From: Streptomyces sp. NBC_00539
GTDB lineage: Bacteria > Actinomycetota > Actinomycetes > Streptomycetales > Streptomycetaceae
Assembly (NCBI RefSeq): GCF_036346105.1
Contig: NZ_CP107811.1
Span: forward strand, 6,715,501-6,779,500
Direction of reading: 5' to 3'
Length of the DNA: 64,000 bases
Part shown: piece after piece, positions 43,608 to 55,968 of the stretch
Numbering within the stretch: position 1 is the first letter of the stretch
Layout: every line of letters begins with the position of its first letter
Program-made: the position numbers and the translations under genes
Notes under the pieces: model-generated
What the model was told of the DNA's origin: nothing
Databases searched by the model: none
What the model saw: only the letters and a program-made list of their open reading frames with translations

Positions 43608-44477
43608 ATGCACACGCTCGACCGGGCACTCGCACTGGGCGCCGGAGGGCCCGTCGGCGCGGCCTGGATGGCAGGACTGGCCTGCGGACTGCGCCGCGGC
43701 GGGGTGGATCTCAGCGAGGCAGATCTGATCGTCGGCACCTCGACCGGCGCGATCATCGGTGCAGTGCTGGCCACCGGTCAGGACCCCGGCCGGCTCGCCA
43801 CTCCTGTGCGCCCCGCCGACTCCGACGGCACCCCGCCCCAGGTGGACGGGCGCCGACTGGGCGAGGCGTTCGCCGTGCTTCGCAATGCCGCCGCGAACCC
43901 GTCCGAGGCGCGGCGCCGAGTGGGCCAGATCGCGCTCGCCGCCGAGACCGGCCCCGAGCAGGCACACATCGCCCGGATGCGCGCCCTGGCCGGCGCAGAC
44001 CAGTGGCCGGACCGGAAGCTGCTCATTACCGTGCTGGACGCTGAGACCGGCGAGCAGGAGGTCTTCGACCGTGCCAGTGGCGCCCCGCTGCCCTCCGCCG
44101 TGGCGGCAAGCACGGCCTTCCCGGGCATCTACCCGCCGATCACCGTCAACGGCCGCCGATACATGGACGGCTCCCTGCGATCGGCTACCAACGCCGGACT
44201 CGCAGCCGGAGCCCGCACGCTCGTCGTGATCGACCCACAAGCGCACCTCTTTCCCCGCGAGTTGCTCGACCAGGAGCTGGCGGTCGCCGGGGCGCACACA
44301 GCGGTCGCCATCGAGCCCGATCCGGCATCAATACGCGCGTTCGGCTCAGACCTGAACGACCGCAGGGCTTGGGAACCGGCGTACCAGGCGGGTCTGCGCC
44401 AAGCCGCCGATGCCGCGGAGAAGCTCCGCCTCGCATGGGAGACCCGATCCGACACGGACGGAGCGCCCCGACGGTGA
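43608..44477 (+). CDS. Patatin-like phospholipase
   Basis: 289 residues from ATG 43608 after GGGAGGAG. Patatin fold with oxyanion Gly-rich ALALGAGGPVGAAWMAG, nucleophile Ser45 in VGTSTGAII (G-x-S-x-G) and catalytic Asp187 in MDGSLRS (D-G-x). Cytoplasmic; cleaves acyl chains from phospholipids or other lipids. Under its own divergent TetR and next to the dioxygenase cluster, so it could supply the free fatty acids (inference). Confidence 0.9.
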   Translation: MHTLDRALALGAGGPVGAAWMAGLACGLRRGGVDLSEADLIVGTSTGAIIGAVLATGQDPGRLATPVRPADSDGTPPQVDGRRLGEAFAVLRNAAANPSEARRRVGQIALAAETGPEQAHIARMRALAGADQWPDRKLLITVLDAETGEQEVFDRASGAPLPSAVAASTAFPGIYPPITVNGRRYMDGSLRSATNAGLAAGARTLVVIDPQAHLFPRELLDQELAVAGAHTAVAIEPDPASIRAFGSDLNDRRAWEPAYQAGLRQAADAAEKLRLAWETRSDTDGAPRR

Positions 44478-44506
44478 CGAGCCACCGCACCACCGGAACA
44501 GCCCCA

Positions 44507-44541
44507 CCACAGTCGCGGAGCATAGCGCTCCGCAACTGTGG
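44507..44541. terminator. Bidirectional terminator between patatin and carboxypeptidase genes
   Basis: Two 7-bp stem blocks (CCACAGT/ACTGTGG and GCGGAGC/GCTCCGC) separated by one C-A mismatch, with a 5-nt loop. It lies in the convergent gap, 30 bp after the lipase stop and 18 bp after the carboxypeptidase stop, so it can serve both. Confidence 0.75.
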
Positions 44542-44558
44542 GCCTCGGGGGACCGCGT

Positions 44559-47150
<2,592 letters not shown>

Positions 47151-47572
47151 CCACGTCCACCTTGCTGTTCACGCCCGGCTCCGCCGGTCTCACCGTCACG
47201 TCGCGCGTGCCCGTCCCGGGCCCGTTGATCAAGTAGATGTTCGACCCGGCTCCCGCGTTCCATCCTCGCCGGTACGGGCGCCCGAAGGATGGACAAGCCT
47301 GGTGCGAAGATCGCCCTAGAGCTACCGTCCGCCCTGTCTCTCTACGCGTCAGAGGCGGCTCGCCGCTTGGACGGAAGCACCGGAAGCAGCAGGGAAGGGA
47401 ACGGGGGACCTGCACGCCGGCCTCGCGCTTGAACCGCTCGTGCGGGGCGTCCCGCCGGTCCGGTCCCGAGCGATGACCCCGCAGGCGGTGTCCCGGCAGG
47501 CTCCATGCAGGCAAGGGCTGCGACCATGTCCACAGGACATCATCCTCGTGGCCGCGGCTGCCTCGATGCTCC
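47151..47572. other. Intergenic region upstream of the carboxypeptidase gene
   Basis: About 420 bp between the carboxypeptidase start and the end of the transglycosylase gene. No gene, hairpin or RNA recognised. It carries the carboxypeptidase promoter. Confidence 0.45.
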
Positions 47573-48825
<1,253 letters not shown>

Positions 48826-50013
48826 GTGTTCCGCTTAACGAGATCCCTCGTATCCGCTGTCTCGGCGATGGTGGGAGCCGCCGGTCTCCTGTTCATCGGG
48901 CCCTCGTCGTCCGCAGAGGCCGTACCGGCGACCATCCCGTTCACGATCAAGAACACCTCGGCCCGCAGTGAGCCGGTCTACCTCTACAACCTGGGCACCC
49001 TGCTCGCGTCGGGCCAGCAGGGCTGGGCCGACGCCAACGGCACGTTCCACCCCTGGCCCGCGGGGGGCAATCCGCCGACCCCCGCGCCCGACGCGTCGAT
49101 CGCGGGTCCGGCCAACGGGCAGACCAAGACGATCCGGCTGCCCAAGTTCTCGGGACGGGTCTACTTCTCCATCGGCCAAAAGATCGTCTTCAAGGTCAGC
49201 ACCGGAGGCCTGGTGCAACCTGCCGTGCAGAATCCCTCGGACCCCAACCGGGGCATCCTGTTCAACTGGTCCGAATACACGCTCAATGACGCCGGACTGT
49301 GGATCAACAGCAGCCAGGTCGACATGTTCTCGGCTCCCTACGCGGTGGGCGTGAAGGCGGTCGACGGCACGGTCAAGAGCACCGGTCGGCTCAAGCCGGG
49401 CGGGTACAGCGCCGTCTACGGCCGGCTGCGCTCGGCCGGCTGGGGCGGATTGATCCAGAGCCGCCCCGACGGCACACCGGTGCGGGCACTCTCGCCCGGC
49501 CACGGTATCGAAGCGGGCGGAATCCCGGCCGACGCCATGAACGACTACATCAACCGGGTCTGGAGCAAGTACAGCAGTTCCACGCTCACCGTGACACCGT
49601 TCGTGAACGAGCCGAACACCAAGTACTACGGTCGGGTCTCGGGCGACGTCATGAACTTCACCAACGGCTCGGGAGCGGTGGTCACCAGCTTCCGGAAGCC
49701 GGACTCCGACAGCGTCTTCGGCTGCTACAAACTCCTGGACGCACCCAACGACACCGTTCGCGGTCCGATCTCCCGCACCCTGTGCGCGGGCCTCAACCGG
49801 TCGACGCTCCTGACGAACCCGAACCAGCCCGATGCGAACGGCACCGACTTCTACCGCGATGCCTTCTGCAACCACTACTCCCGCATCATCCACGAACAGA
49901 TGGCTGACGGTAAGGCGTACGGCTTCGCCTTCGACGACGTGGGCGCTCACGAGTCACTCGTCCACGACGGCGATCCCCAAGAGGCCTTCATGACACTGGA
50001 ACCGCTCGACTAG
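48826..50013 (+). CDS. Glycoside hydrolase family 64 beta-1,3-glucanase, TTA-containing
   Basis: 395 residues from GTG 48826 after AAGGAGGA. Residues 1-37 are a Sec signal (SLVSAVSAMVGAAGLLFIGP). The GH64 domain follows: ATIPFTIKNTSARSEPVYLY, SGRVYFSIGQKIVFKV, FNWSEYTLNDAGLWIN, QVDMFSAPYAVGVKAV, FVNEPNTKYYGRVSGD and YGFAFDDVGAHESLVHDGDP. Secreted enzyme hydrolysing beta-1,3-glucan of fungal walls to laminaripentaose. Codon 4 is TTA (48835-48837), so translation should depend on the bldA tRNA, tying it to development. Confidence 0.92.
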   Translation: MFRLTRSLVSAVSAMVGAAGLLFIGPSSSAEAVPATIPFTIKNTSARSEPVYLYNLGTLLASGQQGWADANGTFHPWPAGGNPPTPAPDASIAGPANGQTKTIRLPKFSGRVYFSIGQKIVFKVSTGGLVQPAVQNPSDPNRGILFNWSEYTLNDAGLWINSSQVDMFSAPYAVGVKAVDGTVKSTGRLKPGGYSAVYGRLRSAGWGGLIQSRPDGTPVRALSPGHGIEAGGIPADAMNDYINRVWSKYSSSTLTVTPFVNEPNTKYYGRVSGDVMNFTNGSGAVVTSFRKPDSDSVFGCYKLLDAPNDTVRGPISRTLCAGLNRSTLLTNPNQPDANGTDFYRDAFCNHYSRIIHEQMADGKAYGFAFDDVGAHESLVHDGDPQEAFMTLEPLD

Positions 50014-50062
50014 GACGTCTCCGGGCCGTTCTCGCCCCTCCGCGCCGTCACCGGGCGGAGCT

Positions 50063-50093
50063 CTGCGGCCGGCGAAGTCGACGCCGGCCGCAG
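50063..50093 (+). terminator. Terminator after the GH64 gene
   Basis: Perfect 12-bp stem (50063-50074 with 50082-50093) and 7-nt loop AAGTCGA, 50 bp after the stop. Confidence 0.75.
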
Positions 50094-50285
50094 GAAGCGC
50101 CCGGCGGAGAGCTTCTCGATCCGTTCCGGGTGGGTGTGACGCGCCACCGCCGGATGGGACCGCGCGGATGGCGCGGCGGGGTCGAGGGGCATGAGGGCGA
50201 GGCGGGTGCGCTGAGTGGGTCCTGCGCTGCCTCGTGTAGGGCGCGCATCGATCGCGGATCGCGTTCAGGTGACTACTTTGCCTGC

Positions 50286-53200
50286 ATGCCGAGTGCTCAG
50301 ACGCCGTTGAAGCTGCGAGACGTTCCGCGCTGGGCGGTGGGGTTGTGTCTGTTCGGGCTTGCCGCCGGTCTCTTCATGATCCTCTGGTACGGGGCAGATC
50401 CGCCGTTCCGGGCCAGACCCTCAGCGGACGGCGAACTGCTGCTGCAGTTCGCGGCGACGGCGGATACGGCCCGCGCCATCGTGAAGGACGGAGGCGGGTC
50501 CAAGCTCTTCCAGGACGGCCTCGTGCTGGACTGGCGCTGGTTCATCCCCGGATACGGCGCGGCCCTCGCCGGGGCTTTCGGGCTGGGGCATCTGCTCCTG
50601 TACCGGAAGTCCACCCGCCTGTGGGCCTGGCGCGCGCTCCTTCTCACCCCTGTCGCGCTGGCGGCGGACTGCGTGGAGAACATCTTCCTCTGGAAGGCCC
50701 TGGACCGGATCAAGGCCGCCCCGGACGGTCCTGCACTGCCCTGGGTCGGCGTCTTGCGGACGGCCGCGGAGCGTGATCTGGAGCGGGACCTGCAGTGGGC
50801 GACCTACTTCGCCCAAGTGAAGTGGGCGCTCGTCATCCCGCTGGTGGCAGCGGCCGCGCTGATCGTCGTCACCCTCTACTGCCGTCGTGTGCAGGACCCC
50901 TCCTTCATGGAAAGCGCGCGGGAGAACCATCCCCGTCCCGTCGTCGCCCACACCGATCGGCCTGCCGACGAGACGGAGTGCCAGCGGAGCCACCCCGACG
51001 TGATCCTTCCGCCCGCCGCGCCCCACGACTGGGAGCCCCTGCCCGAGTGGACCGCCCCCGACCCGGCACGACCACACCAGGCCCCGGCTCAGGACCCCGA
51101 CGGCAGCACGGTCACCCGCTGGCGCACGCGTGCGTACCAGCCGCCGGACCGAAAGCCCGCGGAGCTCGGCTTCTGCGTTTCCGGCGGCGGTATCCGGTCG
51201 GCCTCGATCACCCTGGGCGCGCTGCAGGCGCTGCGCGGGCAACTGCTCAAGGCGGACTACCTGGTGGCGGTGTCCGGAGGCGGGTACACAGCCGGAGCCC
51301 TGCAATTGGCCCTGACCGGTGCCCGGCTCAAGGACGCGGAGGGGAACCCTTCGGTGCGGCCCGGCCTTGCCGAGCCCGCCGACGCGTTCGCGCCGGGCAG
51401 TCCCGAGGAGGACCACATCCGCCGCCACGCCAAGTACCTGGCTGATACGCCCAAGGAGAGGATGCACGCCGCGGGGGCGGTGCTGCGGGGCATGGCCGTT
51501 TCCTTCGGCATGCTGGCGCTGGTCTTCACCGTGGTGGGACAGTTCCTGAACGCGTTCTACTCGCACCTTCCGCTGACCGACCTGCACCGCTTCATGCCGC
51601 AGGTGAAGGAGTTCCCGTCGACGTGTGAAGTTCCGGACGTCTCGAAGTGTCCCGTGGTACCAGAGGTGTTCCTGCCGTCCTTCCAGCTGTATCCGCACGC
51701 CTGGCACCCGGTTCTCGCCCTGTTCGGCCTGGCAGGTCTGCTGTCCGTGGGAGCCGCATTCGTGGGGGCGCGGAACATGAGGTCCCGCCCCGCCTGGCTG
51801 CGCGGCATCGTGAACTCGATCGTGGCGATGGCCCTGGCGGTCGCCCTCATCTCCATCGTCCTCCCGGCAGTGATCTGGTTCTTCGCCTGGCTCGCGCACG
51901 AGCAGGGGGTGGTCTACAACGACGGCAGGGGGCTGTCGCTGCTCGCCGCGCTCACGGCGGCGGCGACTGCGGTCGGCACCTGGTTCACCGTCGTCCACAA
52001 GACGGTGAAGGAGTTGCAGCCGGACGGGGAAAAGGCGGGCATGTTCGGCAAGGGCGGTCCGTCCCTCGTGGTTCAGGTCGGCACCGGCTGGGTGAAGATG
52101 CTGGTGTGCTGGCTGGTGCTGCTCCTGGTCGTGTTCTTCTACCTCGCCCTCATGTCCTGGGTCGCCGTTTACGCCGGTAGCTGGGACACCTGGTGGAAGG
52201 CCGGGATCCCGATCGCCCTGTTCGTGCTGTCGTTCGTGATCGACCAGACCACCTTCAGCCTGCACCCCTTCTACCGACAACGTCTGGCGGGTGCCTTCTC
52301 CGTGCGGCGCGCGGTGTTGAAGGACGGCTCGGTGGGCGCGCTTCCGTACGATTACAACCACGAGCCGACCCCGCTGGACCCCTACGCGGAGCGGGTGCAG
52401 GGCTTTCCCCGGGTCATCTTCGCCGCCTCGGCCGCCATCTCGCTGCGCAATCGCACCGCCCCCGGGCGCCCCGCCGTGCCCTTCACCTTCGCCTCCGACT
52501 ACTGCGGTGGCCCCGACACGGGCTGGGTCCGCACCGAGACCCTGCAGAACACGGCGCCCGCCCTGATCGGACGCGACCTGACCGTACAGTCCGCCGTCGC
52601 CGTGTCAGGAGCGGCCTTCGCCTCCGCGATGGGCACTCAGACGATGTTCATGGAGCGGCTGCTCGCCCTGTCCAACGTGCGGCTGGGCACCTGGATCCCC
52701 AACCCGCTGTACCTCGCGGAACTGGCGAAGTACGGGCCCTGCCGGCTCATGCCGCGGCTGCCACGGGTACGGCGGCTGCGCTACCAACTGCAGGAACTGG
52801 TGGGCTGGTACTCGGATACGACTCCCTTGCTGCTGTGCACGGACGGCGGGCACTTCGACAATCTCGGTCTGGTCGAGATGCTCCGGCTCCGCTGCCGGAC
52901 GATCTACGTCATCGACTCCTCAGGGGATTCGCCGCCACTGGCCACCACCCTCGCGCAGGCGGTCACGCTCGCCTACGAAGACCTCGGAGTGAAGATCACC
53001 TTCGAGGTCGCGGGGCAGAACCTGCTGGACCTGGTACCCGGCAGCGCCGAACCGCTCCAGCCCGAGACGCCGATGGCCGCGCTGAACGCCCGGTTCTCCG
53101 CCACCAGCGTGGTGCGCGGCACGATCGAGTATCCCGAGCCGGTCGAGTTCTCGCCCGGCACGCCGGCCGACACAATGGGGACGATCATCTTCGCGAAGGC

Positions 53201-53366
53201 CAGTCTGACCCCCGACATGCCGTACGAACTGCTCAGTTACGCCCTCAGGGAGAAGGCCTTTCCCCACCAGGCCACCTTCGACCAGTGGTTCGACCATGCC
53301 CAGTTCGACGCCTACCGGGAGCTCGGGCACCACATCGGCACCAAGGCCGCGGGCAGCGCGTCCTGA
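50286..53366 (+). CDS. Large membrane patatin-like phospholipase family protein
   Basis: 1026 residues from ATG 50286. Residues 10-200 have about four membrane helices (WAVGLCLFGLAAGLFMILWY onwards). Patatin elements follow: oxyanion loop SGGGIRS (299-305), nucleophile Ser330 in VAVSGGGYTAGAL, and Asp853 in LCTDGGHFDNLGLVEML. Some 500 residues, with about five more membrane helices (for example AVSFGMLALVFTVVGQFL), are inserted between Ser and Asp, where simple patatins have roughly 150. Intact catalytic dyad suggests an active lipase embedded in the membrane. No clear ribosome binding site; single gene. Confidence 0.85.
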   Translation: MPSAQTPLKLRDVPRWAVGLCLFGLAAGLFMILWYGADPPFRARPSADGELLLQFAATADTARAIVKDGGGSKLFQDGLVLDWRWFIPGYGAALAGAFGLGHLLLYRKSTRLWAWRALLLTPVALAADCVENIFLWKALDRIKAAPDGPALPWVGVLRTAAERDLERDLQWATYFAQVKWALVIPLVAAAALIVVTLYCRRVQDPSFMESARENHPRPVVAHTDRPADETECQRSHPDVILPPAAPHDWEPLPEWTAPDPARPHQAPAQDPDGSTVTRWRTRAYQPPDRKPAELGFCVSGGGIRSASITLGALQALRGQLLKADYLVAVSGGGYTAGALQLALTGARLKDAEGNPSVRPGLAEPADAFAPGSPEEDHIRRHAKYLADTPKERMHAAGAVLRGMAVSFGMLALVFTVVGQFLNAFYSHLPLTDLHRFMPQVKEFPSTCEVPDVSKCPVVPEVFLPSFQLYPHAWHPVLALFGLAGLLSVGAAFVGARNMRSRPAWLRGIVNSIVAMALAVALISIVLPAVIWFFAWLAHEQGVVYNDGRGLSLLAALTAAATAVGTWFTVVHKTVKELQPDGEKAGMFGKGGPSLVVQVGTGWVKMLVCWLVLLLVVFFYLALMSWVAVYAGSWDTWWKAGIPIALFVLSFVIDQTTFSLHPFYRQRLAGAFSVRRAVLKDGSVGALPYDYNHEPTPLDPYAERVQGFPRVIFAASAAISLRNRTAPGRPAVPFTFASDYCGGPDTGWVRTETLQNTAPALIGRDLTVQSAVAVSGAAFASAMGTQTMFMERLLALSNVRLGTWIPNPLYLAELAKYGPCRLMPRLPRVRRLRYQLQELVGWYSDTTPLLLCTDGGHFDNLGLVEMLRLRCRTIYVIDSSGDSPPLATTLAQAVTLAYEDLGVKITFEVAGQNLLDLVPGSAEPLQPETPMAALNARFSATSVVRGTIEYPEPVEFSPGTPADTMGTIIFAKASLTPDMPYELLSYALREKAFPHQATFDQWFDHAQFDAYRELGHHIGTKAAGSAS

Positions 53367-53806
53367 CCGCAGGCGACCGGCGGAAGGTACCGGACGCCGC
53401 GGGCCTCCTCCCCGGCCCGCACGCGGTGGCCGGCCCAGGTCACCTCCGCAACCAGGTGGTGACGGCGGACCCCCTGGGGAAGCACAAGTGCGCCGACAGC
53501 GCGTCGCGGGCGACAGGCGACCTGGTTGCGCCGACGTCCGTAGCCGTGAGCCCCCTGCGCGGTGACCTCGGCGGACGGGGCGGCGTGGCTGCTTGTCCCG
53601 ATGCGGGTGCCGTGCGTGTCATGGGTCCCGTCCCGTGAACGCCCGGCCGCGTGAGGGAAGGGCCCCGCCGCTCCCTCGCCCGGGAGCGGCTACGAGCATC
53701 GGCGCTTCGCACACCCGGCGCAGGGCGTGGGTTTCGCCGCATTCGGACCGCCGGGCACCGGCCGGGGACGGCGGGACGAACGAACGCTGCCGACGGTGAG
53801 GGAACC
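53367..53806. other. Intergenic region with a short hairpin
   Basis: 440 bp. A 7-bp inverted repeat (53399-53405 with 53414-53420) 33 bp after the patatin stop may act as a weak terminator. Nothing else recognised. Confidence 0.4.
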
Positions 53807-54832
53807 ATGGTCAAATTTCCCACGCGCCGCTCCCTGCTCACCGCCGGGACCGGCGGATCGCTCGCGGCCGTAGCCGCGGCCTTCCTGCTCCGGGGCCGCC
53901 CCGGGGAGCCGGTCCCGGAGCCGTCCTCCACCCAGCCCGCAGCGTCCGCCTCCGGGACCGGTTCGCTGCGCACCGACCTGACCGCGCACAGCCGGCTACT
54001 CGGCCGGAACGTCCCGTACAGCCTCTACCTGCCCGCGGCGGTGAGCTCCGTGCTTAGGCGCGGTGGGCAGGACGGCGGGCTCCCGGTCGTGTTCCTGCTG
54101 CACGGAGTGAGCGGTAAGCACACCGACTGGGTCTCCAAGGGCGGCATCGTGGCGACCCTGGAACGGGCCATCGCGGCGGGCCGGATCCCGGCGTGCGCCC
54201 TCGTCATGCCCGATGCCCGGCGCGACCCGGGCGAGCCCGGGGGAGGCCAGGACGAGACGTTCTACATCAACGACGCCGGATCCGGCCCCGGCGTCCTGCG
54301 CTACGAGGACATGTTCATCGAGGAGTTCGTCCCGACCGTCGAAAAGGCCCACGGGCTGGGAGGCCGGGCGGAGAACAGGTCCGTGGCCGGGCTCTCCATA
54401 GGGGGCTACGGCGCCCTGTGGTACGCCCTGCGGTACCCGGGTCTGTTCAGCGCCGCCGCCGGGCTGAGCACGGCACACTTCACCGACGAGGGCTACCGCG
54501 CCATGCCGATGAAGGAGTGGAACCGCTTCTTCGGCCATGCCTTCGGCAGAGACCGGGCCGGATCCGCCCGGCTGACGGACCGCTTCATGAACTACAACCT
54601 GGCCGCCGTCATCCGGCGCACCGCGCCCGCGCGGCTCCGGCACACTCGCTGGTACCTCGGTTGCGGGACCGAAGACACCAACTTCCTGCCGGGAACCGGA
54701 GACCTGCGCACCGCCTTCGCGGCCCGCGGAGTGACCCCCGAGGCAGTCCTCCAGCCGGGCGTCCACGGCTGGTCCTACTGGAGCGTCGCGGCGGAGCCGA
54801 TGCTGGACTTCCTGGGGAGGCAGTTCTCTTGA
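53807..54832 (+). CDS. Esterase D/antigen 85-type alpha/beta hydrolase, Tat-exported
   Basis: 341 residues from ATG 53807 (GAGGGAACC upstream). The N-terminus has a twin-arginine motif (TRRSLLTAG) and hydrophobic stretch, so it is a secreted Tat substrate, possibly anchored. The body is a putative-esterase fold: PVVFLLHGVSGKHTDW, nucleophile Ser197 in VAGLSIGGYGALWYAL, and His321 in PGVHGWSYW. Likely acyl esterase or mycolyltransferase-like enzyme acting outside the cell; substrate unknown. Lies 38 bp before the deacetylase gene, possibly co-transcribed. Confidence 0.88.
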   Translation: MVKFPTRRSLLTAGTGGSLAAVAAAFLLRGRPGEPVPEPSSTQPAASASGTGSLRTDLTAHSRLLGRNVPYSLYLPAAVSSVLRRGGQDGGLPVVFLLHGVSGKHTDWVSKGGIVATLERAIAAGRIPACALVMPDARRDPGEPGGGQDETFYINDAGSGPGVLRYEDMFIEEFVPTVEKAHGLGGRAENRSVAGLSIGGYGALWYALRYPGLFSAAAGLSTAHFTDEGYRAMPMKEWNRFFGHAFGRDRAGSARLTDRFMNYNLAAVIRRTAPARLRHTRWYLGCGTEDTNFLPGTGDLRTAFAARGVTPEAVLQPGVHGWSYWSVAAEPMLDFLGRQFS

Positions 54833-54870
54833 CCCCGGACCGGGCCCGTAGCCTTGCTACTGTCGGCCCT

Positions 54871-55968
54871 GTGAGGGCTTCCCGCCATCTCCTACGGTCG
54901 TTGACCGGCCTCGCCGCGGCCTTTGCCATGGGCGCCTGTGGCTCCGCGCAGCCGGGTCCGGTTCCCAGCGCCAAGACCTCTCCTGCCTCCGCCGGCGCTT
55001 CACGGCCGGTCCGGAGCGCGACGCCATCACCGGCTTCCGTACGGCCGGTACCCGTCGACTGTCGCAGGATCCACTGCGTCGCCCTGACGTTCGATGCGGG
55101 CCCGGGCCCCGACACGGCGCGCCTGCTGGACGTCCTCAGGGCGAAGGGCGTCAACGCGACGTTCTTCCTCCTGGGAAAGAACACTCTGGCCCGTCCGGCA
55201 CTCGTACGACGAGAGGCCTCCGAGGGGCATGAACTGGCCAACCACACCTGGACACACAAACACCTGACTGAAGCCTCCGCAGAAGAGATCCGCCACGAGC
55301 TCGTCCTTCTCCAAGAACGAGTCAAGGAACTCACCGGCCGCACGCCCACCTTGATGCGCCCGCCTCAGGGACTGACCAACTCGCGTGTCGCCGAGGTCTG
55401 CCGCTCCCTCGGCCTCGCACAGATCCTGTGGACCGTCACGGCGAAGGACTACCGCGACCACGACCCCGAGGTCATCACGAGTCGCGTCCTCCAAGGCGCC
55501 GGCACTCGGCCCCACGGCGGACCATCGACGACTTCCTGCTGCGCTTCGGCACCGCGCAGGGCGGGTCACCGATCCGGGCGGGTTCTTCGACAACGGCGGG
55601 CAACAGTGGTTGCGCGACCCGGACGGGCTCCGGGCGCCCGAACACGACAGGGGCGAGAGGCGGGTGGGTGGCGGCGATGTCGCCGTCGCGCCGGCCCGGC
55701 AAGAACCAGCCGAGCACTGCGACAAGTGAGCATCTCCGGCGCTGCGGCGGACTACCCGGTTCCTGACGGTGCGCCGTGGCCACGGCGCACCCGTCGATTC
55801 GGCCGACTGCCGCCCGAAATGGCGTGGTCGTCCTCGGCCGGGCAGCGTGGTGCGCCCACGCCCCTTCGCCCCGGAGGTACGCCGATGCCCCAGAAGGCAG
55901 CCGCGGTGCCGGGTCCGCCGAAGTCCGGGCCACCTCTGTCACGGTCCGGGGCCGCTCAGGCGACCTGA
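54871..55968 (+). CDS. Polysaccharide deacetylase lipoprotein, C-terminus replaced
   Basis: From GTG 54871. Lipobox MGAC with Cys23, a Ser/Pro linker, then the NodB domain: motif 1 ALTFDAGPGPDT (Asp75; the usual second Asp is Ala76), motif 2 HELANHTWTH (His125, His129), motif 3 RPPQG (163-167). Around 55500 the similarity stops in all frames: the closing NodB motifs, including the catalytic His (L-x-H-D), are absent. The open frame runs on through non-conserved sequence to 55968, reaching the next gene's ATG. Most likely inactive after a deletion or rearrangement. Confidence 0.7.
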   Translation: MRASRHLLRSLTGLAAAFAMGACGSAQPGPVPSAKTSPASAGASRPVRSATPSPASVRPVPVDCRRIHCVALTFDAGPGPDTARLLDVLRAKGVNATFFLLGKNTLARPALVRREASEGHELANHTWTHKHLTEASAEEIRHELVLLQERVKELTGRTPTLMRPPQGLTNSRVAEVCRSLGLAQILWTVTAKDYRDHDPEVITSRVLQGAGTRPHGGPSTTSCCASAPRRAGHRSGRVLRQRRATVVARPGRAPGARTRQGREAGGWRRCRRRAGPARTSRALRQVSISGAAADYPVPDGAPWPRRTRRFGRLPPEMAWSSSAGQRGAPTPLRPGGTPMPQKAAAVPGPPKSGPPLSRSGAAQAT

